Shown piece by piece: positions 17,817 through 26,168 of a DNA stretch of 64,000 nucleotides; position 1 is the stretch's first letter; each line of letters starts with the position of its first letter. Origin of the DNA: Segatella salivae DSM 15606 (GTDB lineage Bacteria; Bacteroidota; Bacteroidia; Bacteroidales; Bacteroidaceae); NCBI RefSeq assembly GCF_000185845.1, contig NZ_GL629647.1:1056115-1120114 (forward strand). The letters are read 5' to 3'. The notes below the pieces were generated by a model. The model had not been told where the DNA came from. It saw only the letters and a list, made by a program, of their open reading frames with translations, and ran no database searches. A program made the translations under genes and the position numbers.

Positions 17817-17822
17817 GAAATA

Positions 17823-17854
17823 CAAAAGTAAGGTTTTTATTTTAATACAACAAA
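17823..17854 (-). promoter_or_regulatory. promoter of the orphan RNA
   Basis: On the minus strand TTTG (17854-17851), a 20-base spacer and TACTTTTG (17830-17823) match the Bacteroidetes promoter consensus exactly. The predicted start is near 17816. The next protein gene downstream, mrp, has its own promoter 250 bases further on. Confidence 0.72.
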
Positions 17855-17868
17855 TAATTTACTTTTTT

Positions 17869-18639
17869 TTATTTATTCGTATTTAAACTACTTCTTTTCG
17901 GCCTATGATAACTGCGATATTCGTCCAAAGGGATTTCAATATCGGGCTCACGAAGTACACCTTGCTGTGGAAGAAGGAACTTAACATACCGTATATTCAA
18001 GCCTCTTTCTATCCACATGCGTTCATAATAGGTTTGAATGGATAAGATTTTGCGCGTCTCTTCATCTAAACCTGCGGTATGATATAGGTCATCTGTTGAG
18101 AAAATTACAGGCAAATGATTTTCCTGTATCATATAAGTGGTATAGGTAAAGAGGAAATTTGAGTCGGTCTTTACATGCATTATTCCCTCATTAACAAGGA
18201 ACTTTCGATAACGATTCAAGAAGAAAGTACTGGTCAAACGCTTGCGGGGATTCTTCATTTGCGGGTCACTGAAGGTGAGCCAAACCTCATTTACCTCGTC
18301 TTTGCCAAAGAAACGGTCAATAATTTCGATATTCGTGCGCAAGAAAGCAACATTCTTTAGTCCTGCTTCCAAAGCCTGCTTGGCTCCTGTCCACATACGC
18401 GCTCCCTTGATATCTACGCCAATAAAGTTCATTTCTGGATAGAGACGAGCCAATTCTACCGTATATTCTCCCTTGCCACATCCTAATTCCAACACAATCG
18501 GATGATTGTTTTTGAAATACATTTCACGCCAATGTCCTTGCATTTCAAAAGGCACATTGTCGACAACTGAATACGGATATTGAAAGACATTGCTAAATGT
18601 CTCCATCTCGGCAAACTTGGCTAACTTTCCTTTTCCCAT
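17869..18639 (-). CDS. trmB: tRNA (guanine-N7-)-methyltransferase
   Basis: 256 residues of the TrmB family, which makes m7G46 in the tRNA variable loop using SAM. The SAM-binding motif [15 protein letters not shown] (~51-65) is followed by [13 protein letters not shown] and the family signature [11 protein letters not shown], with the catalytic-region DPQ(W/M)K variant. The C-terminal ~60 residues include the Bacteroidetes-type extension FLLPQQG...[17 protein letters not shown] minus-strand -7 box TACCTTTG lies at 18655-18662, giving a leader of only about 10 nt. Confidence 0.9.
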   Translation of the reverse strand: MGKGKLAKFAEMETFSNVFQYPYSVVDNVPFEMQGHWREMYFKNNHPIVLELGCGKGEYTVELARLYPEMNFIGVDIKGARMWTGAKQALEAGLKNVAFLRTNIEIIDRFFGKDEVNEVWLTFSDPQMKNPRKRLTSTFFLNRYRKFLVNEGIMHVKTDSNFLFTYTTYMIQENHLPVIFSTDDLYHTAGLDEETRKILSIQTYYERMWIERGLNIRYVKFLLPQQGVLREPDIEIPLDEYRSYHRPKRSSLNTNK

Positions 18640-18831
18640 AGAATGAATTTATTGCAAAGGTACAAGGAAAGTATGATATACACAACTTTCAGAGGCATTA
18701 TCCAAAAGAATACAACCAAATCAAATTGAAAACATGAAACCAAAGGCCAAAGAAAATGGGCACCAAACCCTGAAATCCTTTCATAAACGAAAGGTTTCAA
18801 CGTTTGATACCCACAAAAAGAATATCTTTGT

Positions 18832-19461
18832 TTAAGCCTCTTTCACTTCTACTGAAGCCTTCTTCAAGTCCTCATAGAAGTTAACACGAGCCATGTTCAT
18901 ATAGGGAACAAGCCACAAAAAGCCTATACAGCAAGTCAATATTGAAAGTATTGCCCAACCGATGAAACTCAAATCAAGTAAGAAAAGCTCAAGTTTGTGG
19001 CCATCCATCATGCGCATACTCTCCTCAATAGCAGCGTTGTTCTTCATCTCTGGATTATCTTTCAAGATGTAAGGTGTCATTGCATACGAATAAGACTTAA
19101 TGCAACCAGGAATTAATAACAGCAAACTCCAGAGGAAAACATAAACATAATACAACAAGGTTGTAGTCAAAACTCTTGAGAACAGTTCTTTGTTGTAGCC
19201 CTCAAACATGTCTTTTGCTGTTGCTTCTCCACCTCTTACAGCGCCAAGGAAAAGCGTCTGATAGCCCCAAGTTAAAGGAAGTGCCAAGATAAATAGCACT
19301 AAACCAATGAGATGTAAGATAGCAGGACTATCCTTATCTCCTGATAAAATTTGGGTAACACCAATGATAAACCCATAAACAAAGGTAATAGCAACAAAGT
19401 TTCCCCATTTGTTTTCCAAGGCACTTAGCGCTCGGTTCTTGTAATTTGTAATACTGTCCAT
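18832..19461 (-). CDS. DUF975 family membrane protein
   Basis: 209 residues with about four to five hydrophobic segments. It shows hallmarks of the DUF975 family: an N-terminal basic YKNRALSALENKWG segment, a central GYQTLFLGAVRGGEA stretch and a C-terminal LSFIGWAILSILTCCIGFLW followed by PYMNMARVNFYEDL. The function of the family is unknown. It stands alone between trmB and ilvE on the same strand. A 12-bp stem-like sequence (18771-18782 with 18789-18799) sits 33 bases after the stop but has no T-run. Confidence 0.75.
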   Translation of the reverse strand: MDSITNYKNRALSALENKWGNFVAITFVYGFIIGVTQILSGDKDSPAILHLIGLVLFILALPLTWGYQTLFLGAVRGGEATAKDMFEGYNKELFSRVLTTTLLYYVYVFLWSLLLLIPGCIKSYSYAMTPYILKDNPEMKNNAAIEESMRMMDGHKLELFLLDLSFIGWAILSILTCCIGFLWLVPYMNMARVNFYEDLKKASVEVKEA

Positions 19462-19543
19462 AGTATAAAATAAATTAATTGATGAGTAAATAATTTACAT
19501 TCGACGGCACAAAGCCATCGAATGCGTATTTTGATTTAATTGT

Positions 19544-20560
19544 TTATCCAATAACAACTGTGGTCCAACCATGCTTATCTTCAATGGTTCCATACTGTAT
19601 TCCACGCAAGGTTTCATAGAGTTTGGTTGACCATGGGCCTGGCCTCTCACCGAAACGATAGACTTTTCCGGTATCCATATCGTCAAGATGAGATATCGGT
19701 GAGATGACGGCGGCTGTTCCACAAGCTCCTGCTTCCTCAAAAGTCTCAAGTTCTTCTTCAGGAACTGGGCGACGCTCTACCTTCATTCCAAGGTCTTCTG
19801 CAATCTGCATCAGACTCTTATTCGTAATAGATGGCAGAATGGAAGTACTCTTTGGAGTAACATAAGTGTTATTTTTTATTCCAAAGAAATTGGCTGCTCC
19901 ACACTCATCTACATATTTCTTTTCCTTTGAATCGAGATAAAACTCACTGGCATAGCCCTTTGAATGTGCAATAGAATTGGCCTTCAAACTGGCTGCATAG
20001 TTGCCACCCACCTTATATTTACCTGTTCCAAGCGGTGCCGAACGGTCGTAATCACGAATAATAACATAGGGGTTTGCAGAGAAACCTCCCTTGAAATAAG
20101 GGCCAACTGGGGTCACAAAAATCATAAACAGATATTCTTCGGAGGGATGAACACCTACTTGTGCCCCTGTTCCTATCAGCAAAGGACGCACATAAAGCGT
20201 TGCCCCGCTCTCATAAGTAGGGATATATTCCTGATTAAGACGAACGACTTTCTTCACCATTTCAATGAAAAGGTCGGTCGGAACCTCTGGCATCAGAATG
20301 CCACGGCAGGTGCTTTGCAGACGCGATGCATTCTCTTCAACACGGAAAACGCGTACTTTTCCGTCAGGACAACGATAAGCTTTCAACCCTTCGAAAGCCT
20401 CTTGACCATAGTGAAGACATGTAGCTGCCATGTGAAGATGAATATATTCTTCAGAGCATACCTCTATTTCGCCCCACTTTCCGTTGCGATAATAGCAGCG
20501 AACATTATAATCTGTTGGTCTGTAACCAAACGATAAATTAGACCAATCCAAGTCTTTCAT
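19544..20560 (-). CDS. ilvE: branched-chain amino acid aminotransferase
   Basis: 338 residues, PLP fold type IV, class II BCAT. It interconverts Leu/Ile/Val with their 2-oxo acids using glutamate. The signature region GTGKYKVGGNYAASL (PLP lysine and phosphate contacts) and ECGAANFFGI are present. The frame remains open to an upstream ATG at 20653, but the conserved family start MKDLDWSNLSFGY is at 20560. The promoter (TACTTTTG on minus at 20599-20606) lies between the two ATGs, which excludes the longer form. No other ilv genes are adjacent. Confidence 0.9.
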   Translation of the reverse strand: MKDLDWSNLSFGYRPTDYNVRCYYRNGKWGEIEVCSEEYIHLHMAATCLHYGQEAFEGLKAYRCPDGKVRVFRVEENASRLQSTCRGILMPEVPTDLFIEMVKKVVRLNQEYIPTYESGATLYVRPLLIGTGAQVGVHPSEEYLFMIFVTPVGPYFKGGFSANPYVIIRDYDRSAPLGTGKYKVGGNYAASLKANSIAHSKGYASEFYLDSKEKKYVDECGAANFFGIKNNTYVTPKSTSILPSITNKSLMQIAEDLGMKVERRPVPEEELETFEEAGACGTAAVISPISHLDDMDTGKVYRFGERPGPWSTKLYETLRGIQYGTIEDKHGWTTVVIG

Positions 20561-20847
20561 CACCTTAAATGTTTTATTGTTTATTTTTATTTCAACTACA
20601 AAAGTACAAAGAAAAATACGCATGACCAACAAATCCCTGTCAAAATTAATCACGTTTTTTATTTATTATCGTTGGAAAATACCACTTTTCGATGAAACAA
20701 AAACACCTTAATGATTGACCATATTATTCAAATTATCAATCTCTCATGGTGAAAAAGCAAGTTGATAAGCAATGAATAAATTTACATTATTATTGAATCT
20801 GCAAATCCACGAAAGCCACTACATCCGTCAATAAAATTCAAAGTGCA

Positions 20848-20879
20848 TTTGCTTTTGCCCTAAAAATTTATTATCTTTG
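20848..20879 (+). promoter_or_regulatory. orphan promoter, unit 1
   Basis: TTTG (20848-20851), a 20-base spacer and TATCTTTG (20872-20879) form an exact Bacteroidetes promoter. It points rightward, antisense to the downstream xseBA genes, and no gene follows. Its 35 bases from 20846 align without gaps to the promoter of unit 2 near 28.7 kb. Confidence 0.7.
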
Positions 20880-20884
20880 CATCA

Positions 20885-20914
20885 GGGAAAGTATTGATAT
20901 GCTTTCCCTTTTTT
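20885..20914 (+). ncRNA. predicted 30-nt self-terminating RNA, unit 1
   Basis: Stem GGGAAAGTAT (20885-20894) with ATGCTTTCCC (20899-20908), loop TGAT, then six T's. It begins 5 bases after the promoter -7 box, so the transcript would start on the hairpin itself. Unit 2 has the same geometry with compensating base changes. Confidence 0.5.
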
Positions 20915-20992
20915 CATGGTTCTATTCATAAGGGCATATCAAACGGCCCTTTATCAAAAATAATCCTTACAAAATAAGCTCATAATTTAGGT

Positions 20993-21011
20993 CATTTTAC
21001 CGCACGAAATG
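20993..21011. repeat. intergenic palindromic repeat B
   Basis: CATTT-TACCGCACG-AAATG at 20993-21011. Its reverse complement reads CATTT-CGTGCGGTA-AAATG and matches the copy at 46493-46511 (CATTT-CACGCGGTA-AAATG) in 17 of 19 positions. It sits 76 bases after the T-run of unit 1. Confidence 0.6.
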
Positions 21012-21204
21012 GCCTTCTTAACAACCCGATTCCATAGAGAACAACAGCCAAACTGACGCTAACGAGCAATCAAGACGCTATCAATAAGATTGCAAGCACT
21101 TTATAGTTGTCCGTTATTCTTACATCTTTCTTAAACTTTGTTAATACAATTAAGACTATAATATTACAGCTTTCGACATTCAAAAGCCATAAATTCAGCT
21201 TATA

Positions 21205-21402
21205 TCAAGCATCTTTTTCTAAGATTTTTTTAATTTCGTTATCTGTTTTTGTCAGCTTATCTTTGCAAAGTTTAATCAGCTTTTGTGCCTTCTTTAGTTG
21301 TTCACTGAGCGCATCAATCCCAAGTTCATTGTTCTCCATTTGCGTCACAATATGCTCTAACTGATGCAAAGCCTCTTCATATTTTAATTCTTCTTTTGCC
21401 AT
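21205..21402 (-). CDS. xseB: exodeoxyribonuclease VII small subunit
   Basis: 65 residues, the usual XseB length. The motif YEEALHQLEHIVTQMENNEL followed by ALSEQLKKAQKLIKLC is the classic helical pair that binds the XseA large subunit. The enzyme degrades single-stranded DNA from both ends to short acid-insoluble oligonucleotides. It lies 5 bases downstream of xseA in the same operon. Confidence 0.92.
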   Translation of the reverse strand: MAKEELKYEEALHQLEHIVTQMENNELGIDALSEQLKKAQKLIKLCKDKLTKTDNEIKKILEKDA

Positions 21403-21407
21403 ATTCT

Positions 21408-22700
21408 TTATTTGATAATTGATAGAATGGTTCCGTTTTCAAGTATTGTTTCTATTTCATCACCGCTCTTCAACAGTGACTTGTCTTTCACTATTCGCCC
21501 ATTTAACATGGTCATGCTATAGCCCCGATGCAGCAACAACGTAGGATCGAGCGACTTTACACGCTGACTAAGTAAGCTTAAATGATAGTTTTCGCGCATC
21601 ATCTGTTGTTCTATAGTCGGTTTTATGCCCTGTTTCAACTGCTCAAGTCTATGAGTTTCTTGCACCAAATGGGTTTGAATAGCCGTTGTTAAAGCTTGAA
21701 GCCTATGTTCAAGCATAGTCTCTTGGCGCTCCTTATATAACGAAAAAAGCATTGGAATCTTCTCTCCAAGGTGCTGAAGTTGAGCTTTTTCCATTTCCAT
21801 TCGATGCCGAACACTGGTTAAAAGTTCTGTTTGTGCATCGAGAACACGCTCATAAACTTCTTGCAAATGGTCTACAAGGAGGGCTGCAGCGGCTGTAGGC
21901 GTTTTCACACGAGTATGAGAAACCATGTCAAGTACAGACTCATCGCGGTCGTGTCCGATACCCGTGATGACGGGAAGTGGAAAGTTTGCCACGTTTTCGG
22001 ATAGCGAAAGGGTGTCAAACCCGCTCATATCGCTCGTGGCACCACCACCTCTTATAATCACAACCACATCGAAATCATCCATCCGTTGATTGATTTTGTT
22101 GAGGGCAGCAATCACACTTTGTTCTATCTCCTCACCTTGCATGACGGCAGGAAACAAGCGAGTATAGAACTTCAATCCATAGGAATTGTCGTTCAACTGA
22201 TGACAGAAGTCACCATAACCCGCGGCATTTGCACTTGAAATAACAGCTATTCGTTGGGCAAAAAGCGGTAGTTCGAGCTCCTTTTGCAAGTCGAAAATGC
22301 CCTCAGCTTGTAGCTGTTTGACAATCTCTAAGCGTTTACGTGCCATATCACCCATAGTAAATTCGGGATTGATATCTGTCACAATCCATGAAAACCCATA
22401 GGCTTCGTGGAAGTCGGGATAAACCTTTAGCATCACTTTTAGCCCTGCATGAAGATATTGTCCGCTAACTTTCTCAAACTTAGGGCGCAGTGTTTGCCAC
22501 TTGTTTTTCCAGCATTTGGCTGACGCTTTGGCTACAGGCGTGTTACTGAAAAGCTCTTTTTGTATCAGTTCCATATAGCAATGGCCTCGCACTTCGCGAA
22601 GTTCGGAGAGCTCAGCCTCAACCCAATACTCGTTATCAAAGGCAGTTGAGATGACTTCTCGCACGAGATTGTTGAGTTCAAAGAGTGATAATGCTTTCAT
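21408..22700 (-). CDS. xseA: exodeoxyribonuclease VII large subunit
   Basis: 430 residues. An N-terminal OB-fold (~15-110) precedes the catalytic domain with VISSANAAGYGDF, VVIIRGGGATSDMSGFD and GIGHDRDESVLDMV, followed by a long coiled coil (~270-380) that carries small subunits, and a C-terminal domain with LLHRGYSMT. It overlaps the protease gene upstream by 4 bases (ATGA), so an operon protease-xseA-xseB is very likely. The functional link to the protease is not obvious. Confidence 0.93.
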   Translation of the reverse strand: MKALSLFELNNLVREVISTAFDNEYWVEAELSELREVRGHCYMELIQKELFSNTPVAKASAKCWKNKWQTLRPKFEKVSGQYLHAGLKVMLKVYPDFHEAYGFSWIVTDINPEFTMGDMARKRLEIVKQLQAEGIFDLQKELELPLFAQRIAVISSANAAGYGDFCHQLNDNSYGLKFYTRLFPAVMQGEEIEQSVIAALNKINQRMDDFDVVVIIRGGGATSDMSGFDTLSLSENVANFPLPVITGIGHDRDESVLDMVSHTRVKTPTAAAALLVDHLQEVYERVLDAQTELLTSVRHRMEMEKAQLQHLGEKIPMLFSLYKERQETMLEHRLQALTTAIQTHLVQETHRLEQLKQGIKPTIEQQMMRENYHLSLLSQRVKSLDPTLLLHRGYSMTMLNGRIVKDKSLLKSGDEIETILENGTILSIIK

Positions 22701-24106
22701 TTTCGACCTGAATTATAGGCTTTCCAAAAGTCAGGAACGCCGTAACCAAAGACATTATTGGGCGTGGTTGCATTGTTTCCGCTCGCAATGACAAGGCTGA
22801 TAATCTCACGAGCTGACTTATCTGGCAGTGCCTGCCAAAGGCAAGCGACCATCCCAGAGATAAGGGGTGCAGAGAAAGAAGTACCCATTTCATCGACTAT
22901 AGTGCCTCTACCTGAGATGACAGCTGTAGGACTTCCATAGGCCATTACATCGGGTTTGACTCGTCCATCCTGTGTAGGTCCAACGCCAGAAAAGGCTGCA
23001 TTCACGCCCGAAGGTGAGATTGCACCAACCGTAAGAATATCTTTTGCATCGGCAGGGAAATTGATTTTCTTCCATGTTCCCATGCCATCATTACCTGCAC
23101 TATTTACCAACACGATACCTTTTGAGGCCAACAGCGATGCCGTTCGCGAGATAAGGGTCGTCATTCCATCCATTTCATCATAGTGATGATTGGTAGATGC
23201 GTCATCAAAATCATGATAACCGAGCGACGAATTGATGATATCCACCCCCATAGAATCGGCATATTCCACTGCTTCTGCCCAGTAATCCTCTTCTGCAATG
23301 CTTTCCGTTTGGCGGTCTTCACAACGTATCAACAGATAGGAAGCATCCGGAGCACTGCCTACATAGATACCCGGCAGGTCGGTAGCCATAACAGAAAAGA
23401 CCATCGTTCCATGCTCCATCTCCGAGAAAATGCTTTTAGAACGAGGCACAACAAAGTCGTTCTGTCCCACGATTCGACATTTTTGCAGGCATGGAATACG
23501 GTCAACATTCATAAAACCAGCGTCAAGGACGGCAATCATCTTGCCCTTTCCGCGATATCCTGAGGCGTGCATCTTAATCCCATTTAACGTGAGAAGTTGT
23601 TCTTTTGTGACGCCAAAACGGTTGCCTTCTGCTATAGTATCCCAACGATTAAACTCCTTTTTATAGTTCAATCTGACGGAGTTTGTGATAGAATCTGGTG
23701 AAGAGAATGTGCGGAAAACACTCTTCACAAAAGGTAATTTCAATAATTCATAAACCTTTCCTGGGTTACTACAGCGCACAAGTACGGTGTTATTCCATTT
23801 GCTTTTGCCCACAATCTTCAACTCTTTTGATGCCGAAATGGCATGCAAATAACTTTCATTGAGTGGTAAATCGGTTGAATCAATGGCAATATGTTGACGC
23901 TTTCGTCGCTCAATTGCACGTGGCGAAAGGTATTCAGATGGGGCATTTAACGAATAGCGCGAATGGTTTTTATCTTTCAAGGTCACGCGAAACATATAGC
24001 ATTTTCCACCAGGATAAGAAATCATCTCGGTGGCATTGACTCTTGCAAAGGCAGAAGCCACACAGCAGAGAAATGCAAACATGAACAGGAAAGAAGTTTT
24101 ATTCAT
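22697..24106 (-). CDS. secreted subtilisin-like serine protease (S8)
   Basis: 469 residues from the chosen start MNKTSFLF, with a signal peptide ending near SAFA. A ~120-residue pro-region (SPRAIERRKRQHI) precedes the catalytic domain: Asp in IAVLDAGF, His in EHGTMVFS, oxyanion Asn in NSAGNDGMG and Ser in GTSFSAPLISGM. The fold ends with FGYGVPDFWKAYNS. No C-terminal type IX sorting domain follows, unlike many relatives, so it is probably periplasmic or lipid-independent. An alternative ATG lies 7 codons upstream (24127). A TACTTTTG box at 24133-24140 leaves a very short leader. Confidence 0.9.
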   Translation of the reverse strand: MNKTSFLFMFAFLCCVASAFARVNATEMISYPGGKCYMFRVTLKDKNHSRYSLNAPSEYLSPRAIERRKRQHIAIDSTDLPLNESYLHAISASKELKIVGKSKWNNTVLVRCSNPGKVYELLKLPFVKSVFRTFSSPDSITNSVRLNYKKEFNRWDTIAEGNRFGVTKEQLLTLNGIKMHASGYRGKGKMIAVLDAGFMNVDRIPCLQKCRIVGQNDFVVPRSKSIFSEMEHGTMVFSVMATDLPGIYVGSAPDASYLLIRCEDRQTESIAEEDYWAEAVEYADSMGVDIINSSLGYHDFDDASTNHHYDEMDGMTTLISRTASLLASKGIVLVNSAGNDGMGTWKKINFPADAKDILTVGAISPSGVNAAFSGVGPTQDGRVKPDVMAYGSPTAVISGRGTIVDEMGTSFSAPLISGMVACLWQALPDKSAREIISLVIASGNNATTPNNVFGYGVPDFWKAYNSGRK

Positions 24107-24234
24107 CGATACATACTTAGGTTTCAAGTGTACAAAAGTAATATTTTATCTCATAAAAACAAAGAAAAACGGATGAAAACCAGTTCACACTGAAAATAGT
24201 TACAACTTAAAGAACAACCTAATGAAATTTTATT

Positions 24235-24242
24235 TATCTTTG
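24235..24242 (+). promoter_or_regulatory. -7 box before the DUF3857 pair
   Basis: TATCTTTG at 24235-24242 matches the Bacteroidetes -7 element. The predicted leader is about 45 nt before the ATG at 24295. No good -33 box was found. Confidence 0.5.
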
Positions 24243-24294
24243 CGACTGATTCATATTATATTCGGACAACTGTTTTTCTTAGATACGAACGCAC

Positions 24295-26118
24295 ATGAAA
24301 TGTAATCTAAAATCATTCTTATTGTCGGCAGGAACACTGCTTCTGACAATGTGTTTCAACACTACTTATGCACAGAAATGGGACGATAAAATCATCATTT
24401 CGCAATGTACTGACCAATATGTCATGTTACTTGATCATGAGAATCCTATCGTTAAGAACACGAAACGCTATGTTTACGAATCTAATTCGGCTATAACCGT
24501 CAATCCAGAAACAGCTGCTTTCTACGGAGAGAATATCACATTAGACGATGTTTCGGGGCGAGGAGTGAAGTTATATAAGAATATTACCCCAGAGAATGTA
24601 TTCTATGATGACACTAAAGCCTGTATCATTCGAGGATACATTGATAAGAAAGGTGGAACTTGTAAAGCCTCATTTGAACGCACTTTCAAAGATATCAAAT
24701 ACTTTACCCGCATATATCTCCTTGAAGAATATTTCATTCGAGATAAGACTTTGACGATAACCATCCCTAAACAACTGTCAGGTTATCACATCAAAGAAAT
24801 GAATTTTAAGGGCTTTAATATTGAAACCTCCCATAATTCTACCCCAGAAGGCGAAACCTTTACTTACACTTTGCACAATGCGGACCGCATGAAAGAGGAT
24901 AAAATGATGCCCCCTATCTCAAATGTATACCCATATTTGCTCATCACGGGGTCGTTTTCAGATGCCAATGCGCTTTATTCTTGGTCAAAAGAAATGGCAA
25001 ATGTAGACTGCACTATACCCAATTTAAAGGAACTTTTACAAGAAATCAACGCACATAGTAAAACAGATGAGGACAAGATTAGTAACACTTACCAATGGAT
25101 TCAGGACCATATTCGCTATGTAGCCTTTGAAGCTGGCATCGCAGGACACCGCCCAGATACGCCTAAAGAGGTGCTTCGCAAACGATATGGTGACTGTAAA
25201 GGTATGGCCTTATTACTGAAAACGCTCCTTAAAGCGCAAGGTTTTGACGCACGACTTACCGACATTGGAACGGATGAAATACCTTTTAAGATGAGCGAAG
25301 TACCTACACTTGCTGGCGCCAACCACGTCATTTGTACGCTCTTTTACAAAGGAAAGACCTTCTACATCGATGCTACTTGCAACCACATTCCATACACTTA
25401 TACGCCACAATACATACAAGGTTCAGAGGCAATGATAGAGAATGGAGACAAGCCTTTGATGCAAATCGTACCACAACAAAAGGCAGATTCGTCCATTGAT
25501 AGCCTCTCTTATGCTTACCATTTGCAAGGAGATGCACTTGTAGGAAAAGCAAACTATCTGCTAAGAGGCGACATGAAAGAATGGTTTATGAGTCTCATTG
25601 ACGATGCAGGAAACAAGAATAGCGAAGAGATTTTAGCCAATAATCTTAATGCTGACACGCATAACATGACGGTTAATAACGTGAAATGGATAGATAAAGA
25701 CGCACGAAATGTGTGGGCAAACTTTGTTGGTGACATCGTCAATCAGCCTGCAATACAACAAGCTGACGGTGAAATCTACGTTGAACTCAACCCTCATAAT
25801 AACCTCTTTGACAACAGAATAGACACCACAGGGCGTGCAAATGACTTTTATTTCCCTGTGCGTTGCAACATCGTTCGACAGGCTTCATTGACCATTCCAG
25901 CAGGATATAAGGTTGATTATATGCCTCCTTCTGCCACATTCTCTACCCCAGAAGGTGTCCTTTCGTGCCAATTCAGCCAGAAAGGAAACACCATTCTCTT
26001 CCACCAAAAGATGCAAATCAACCATCGTCGCATACCCATTGCAAACATTCCAAAATGGAATGAGACCATAAGTAAATGGAAAGATGCTTGCAACGAACAG
26101 GTAGTATTGAAGAAATAA
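24295..26118 (+). CDS. secreted DUF3857/transglutaminase-like protein
   Basis: 607 residues. A signal peptide (MKCNLKSFLLSAGTLLLTMC, processing near TYA) is followed by a DUF3857 beta domain (~50-230), a transglutaminase-like core and a C-terminal beta domain. The core keeps a Cys-His-Asp triad: C301 in GDCKGMALLL, H344 in ANHVICTLF and D359 in YIDATCNH. It may act as a peptidase or cross-linker in the periplasm; substrates of the family are unknown. It is followed after 50 bases by a larger paralogue whose triad is gone, and the two genes probably share a transcript. Confidence 0.8.
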   Translation: MKCNLKSFLLSAGTLLLTMCFNTTYAQKWDDKIIISQCTDQYVMLLDHENPIVKNTKRYVYESNSAITVNPETAAFYGENITLDDVSGRGVKLYKNITPENVFYDDTKACIIRGYIDKKGGTCKASFERTFKDIKYFTRIYLLEEYFIRDKTLTITIPKQLSGYHIKEMNFKGFNIETSHNSTPEGETFTYTLHNADRMKEDKMMPPISNVYPYLLITGSFSDANALYSWSKEMANVDCTIPNLKELLQEINAHSKTDEDKISNTYQWIQDHIRYVAFEAGIAGHRPDTPKEVLRKRYGDCKGMALLLKTLLKAQGFDARLTDIGTDEIPFKMSEVPTLAGANHVICTLFYKGKTFYIDATCNHIPYTYTPQYIQGSEAMIENGDKPLMQIVPQQKADSSIDSLSYAYHLQGDALVGKANYLLRGDMKEWFMSLIDDAGNKNSEEILANNLNADTHNMTVNNVKWIDKDARNVWANFVGDIVNQPAIQQADGEIYVELNPHNNLFDNRIDTTGRANDFYFPVRCNIVRQASLTIPAGYKVDYMPPSATFSTPEGVLSCQFSQKGNTILFHQKMQINHRRIPIANIPKWNETISKWKDACNEQVVLKK

Positions 26119-26168
26119 CAAAGCGAATAACATATAAATAATACTCATCTATAAACAGACCCATATTT

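Larger units (their letters stand above)
17517..17868. other. intergenic region holding an orphan RNA gene
   Basis: 352 bases between mrp (start) and trmB (stop), both leftward. Rather than spacer, it contains a complete leftward transcription unit: promoter 17823-17854, a structured non-coding segment and an intrinsic terminator at 17612-17647, then the mrp promoter at 17569-17576. Confidence 0.65.
20561..21204. other. intergenic region with promoter-hairpin unit and repeat
   Basis: 644 bases between ilvE and xseB. From left to right it holds the ilvE promoter, about 230 bases with nothing recognised, a rightward promoter-hairpin unit (20846-20914), a second small hairpin AAGGGC/GCCCTT (20930-20951), a CATTT-N9-AAATG repeat (20993-21011) and A/T-rich DNA. 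No ORF with coding character was seen. Confidence 0.6.

Noticed and set aside
20885..20914. Terminator of the leftward xseBA operon
   Set aside because: The T-run follows the stem on the plus strand only; read leftward the stem is followed by TGATGCAAAG.
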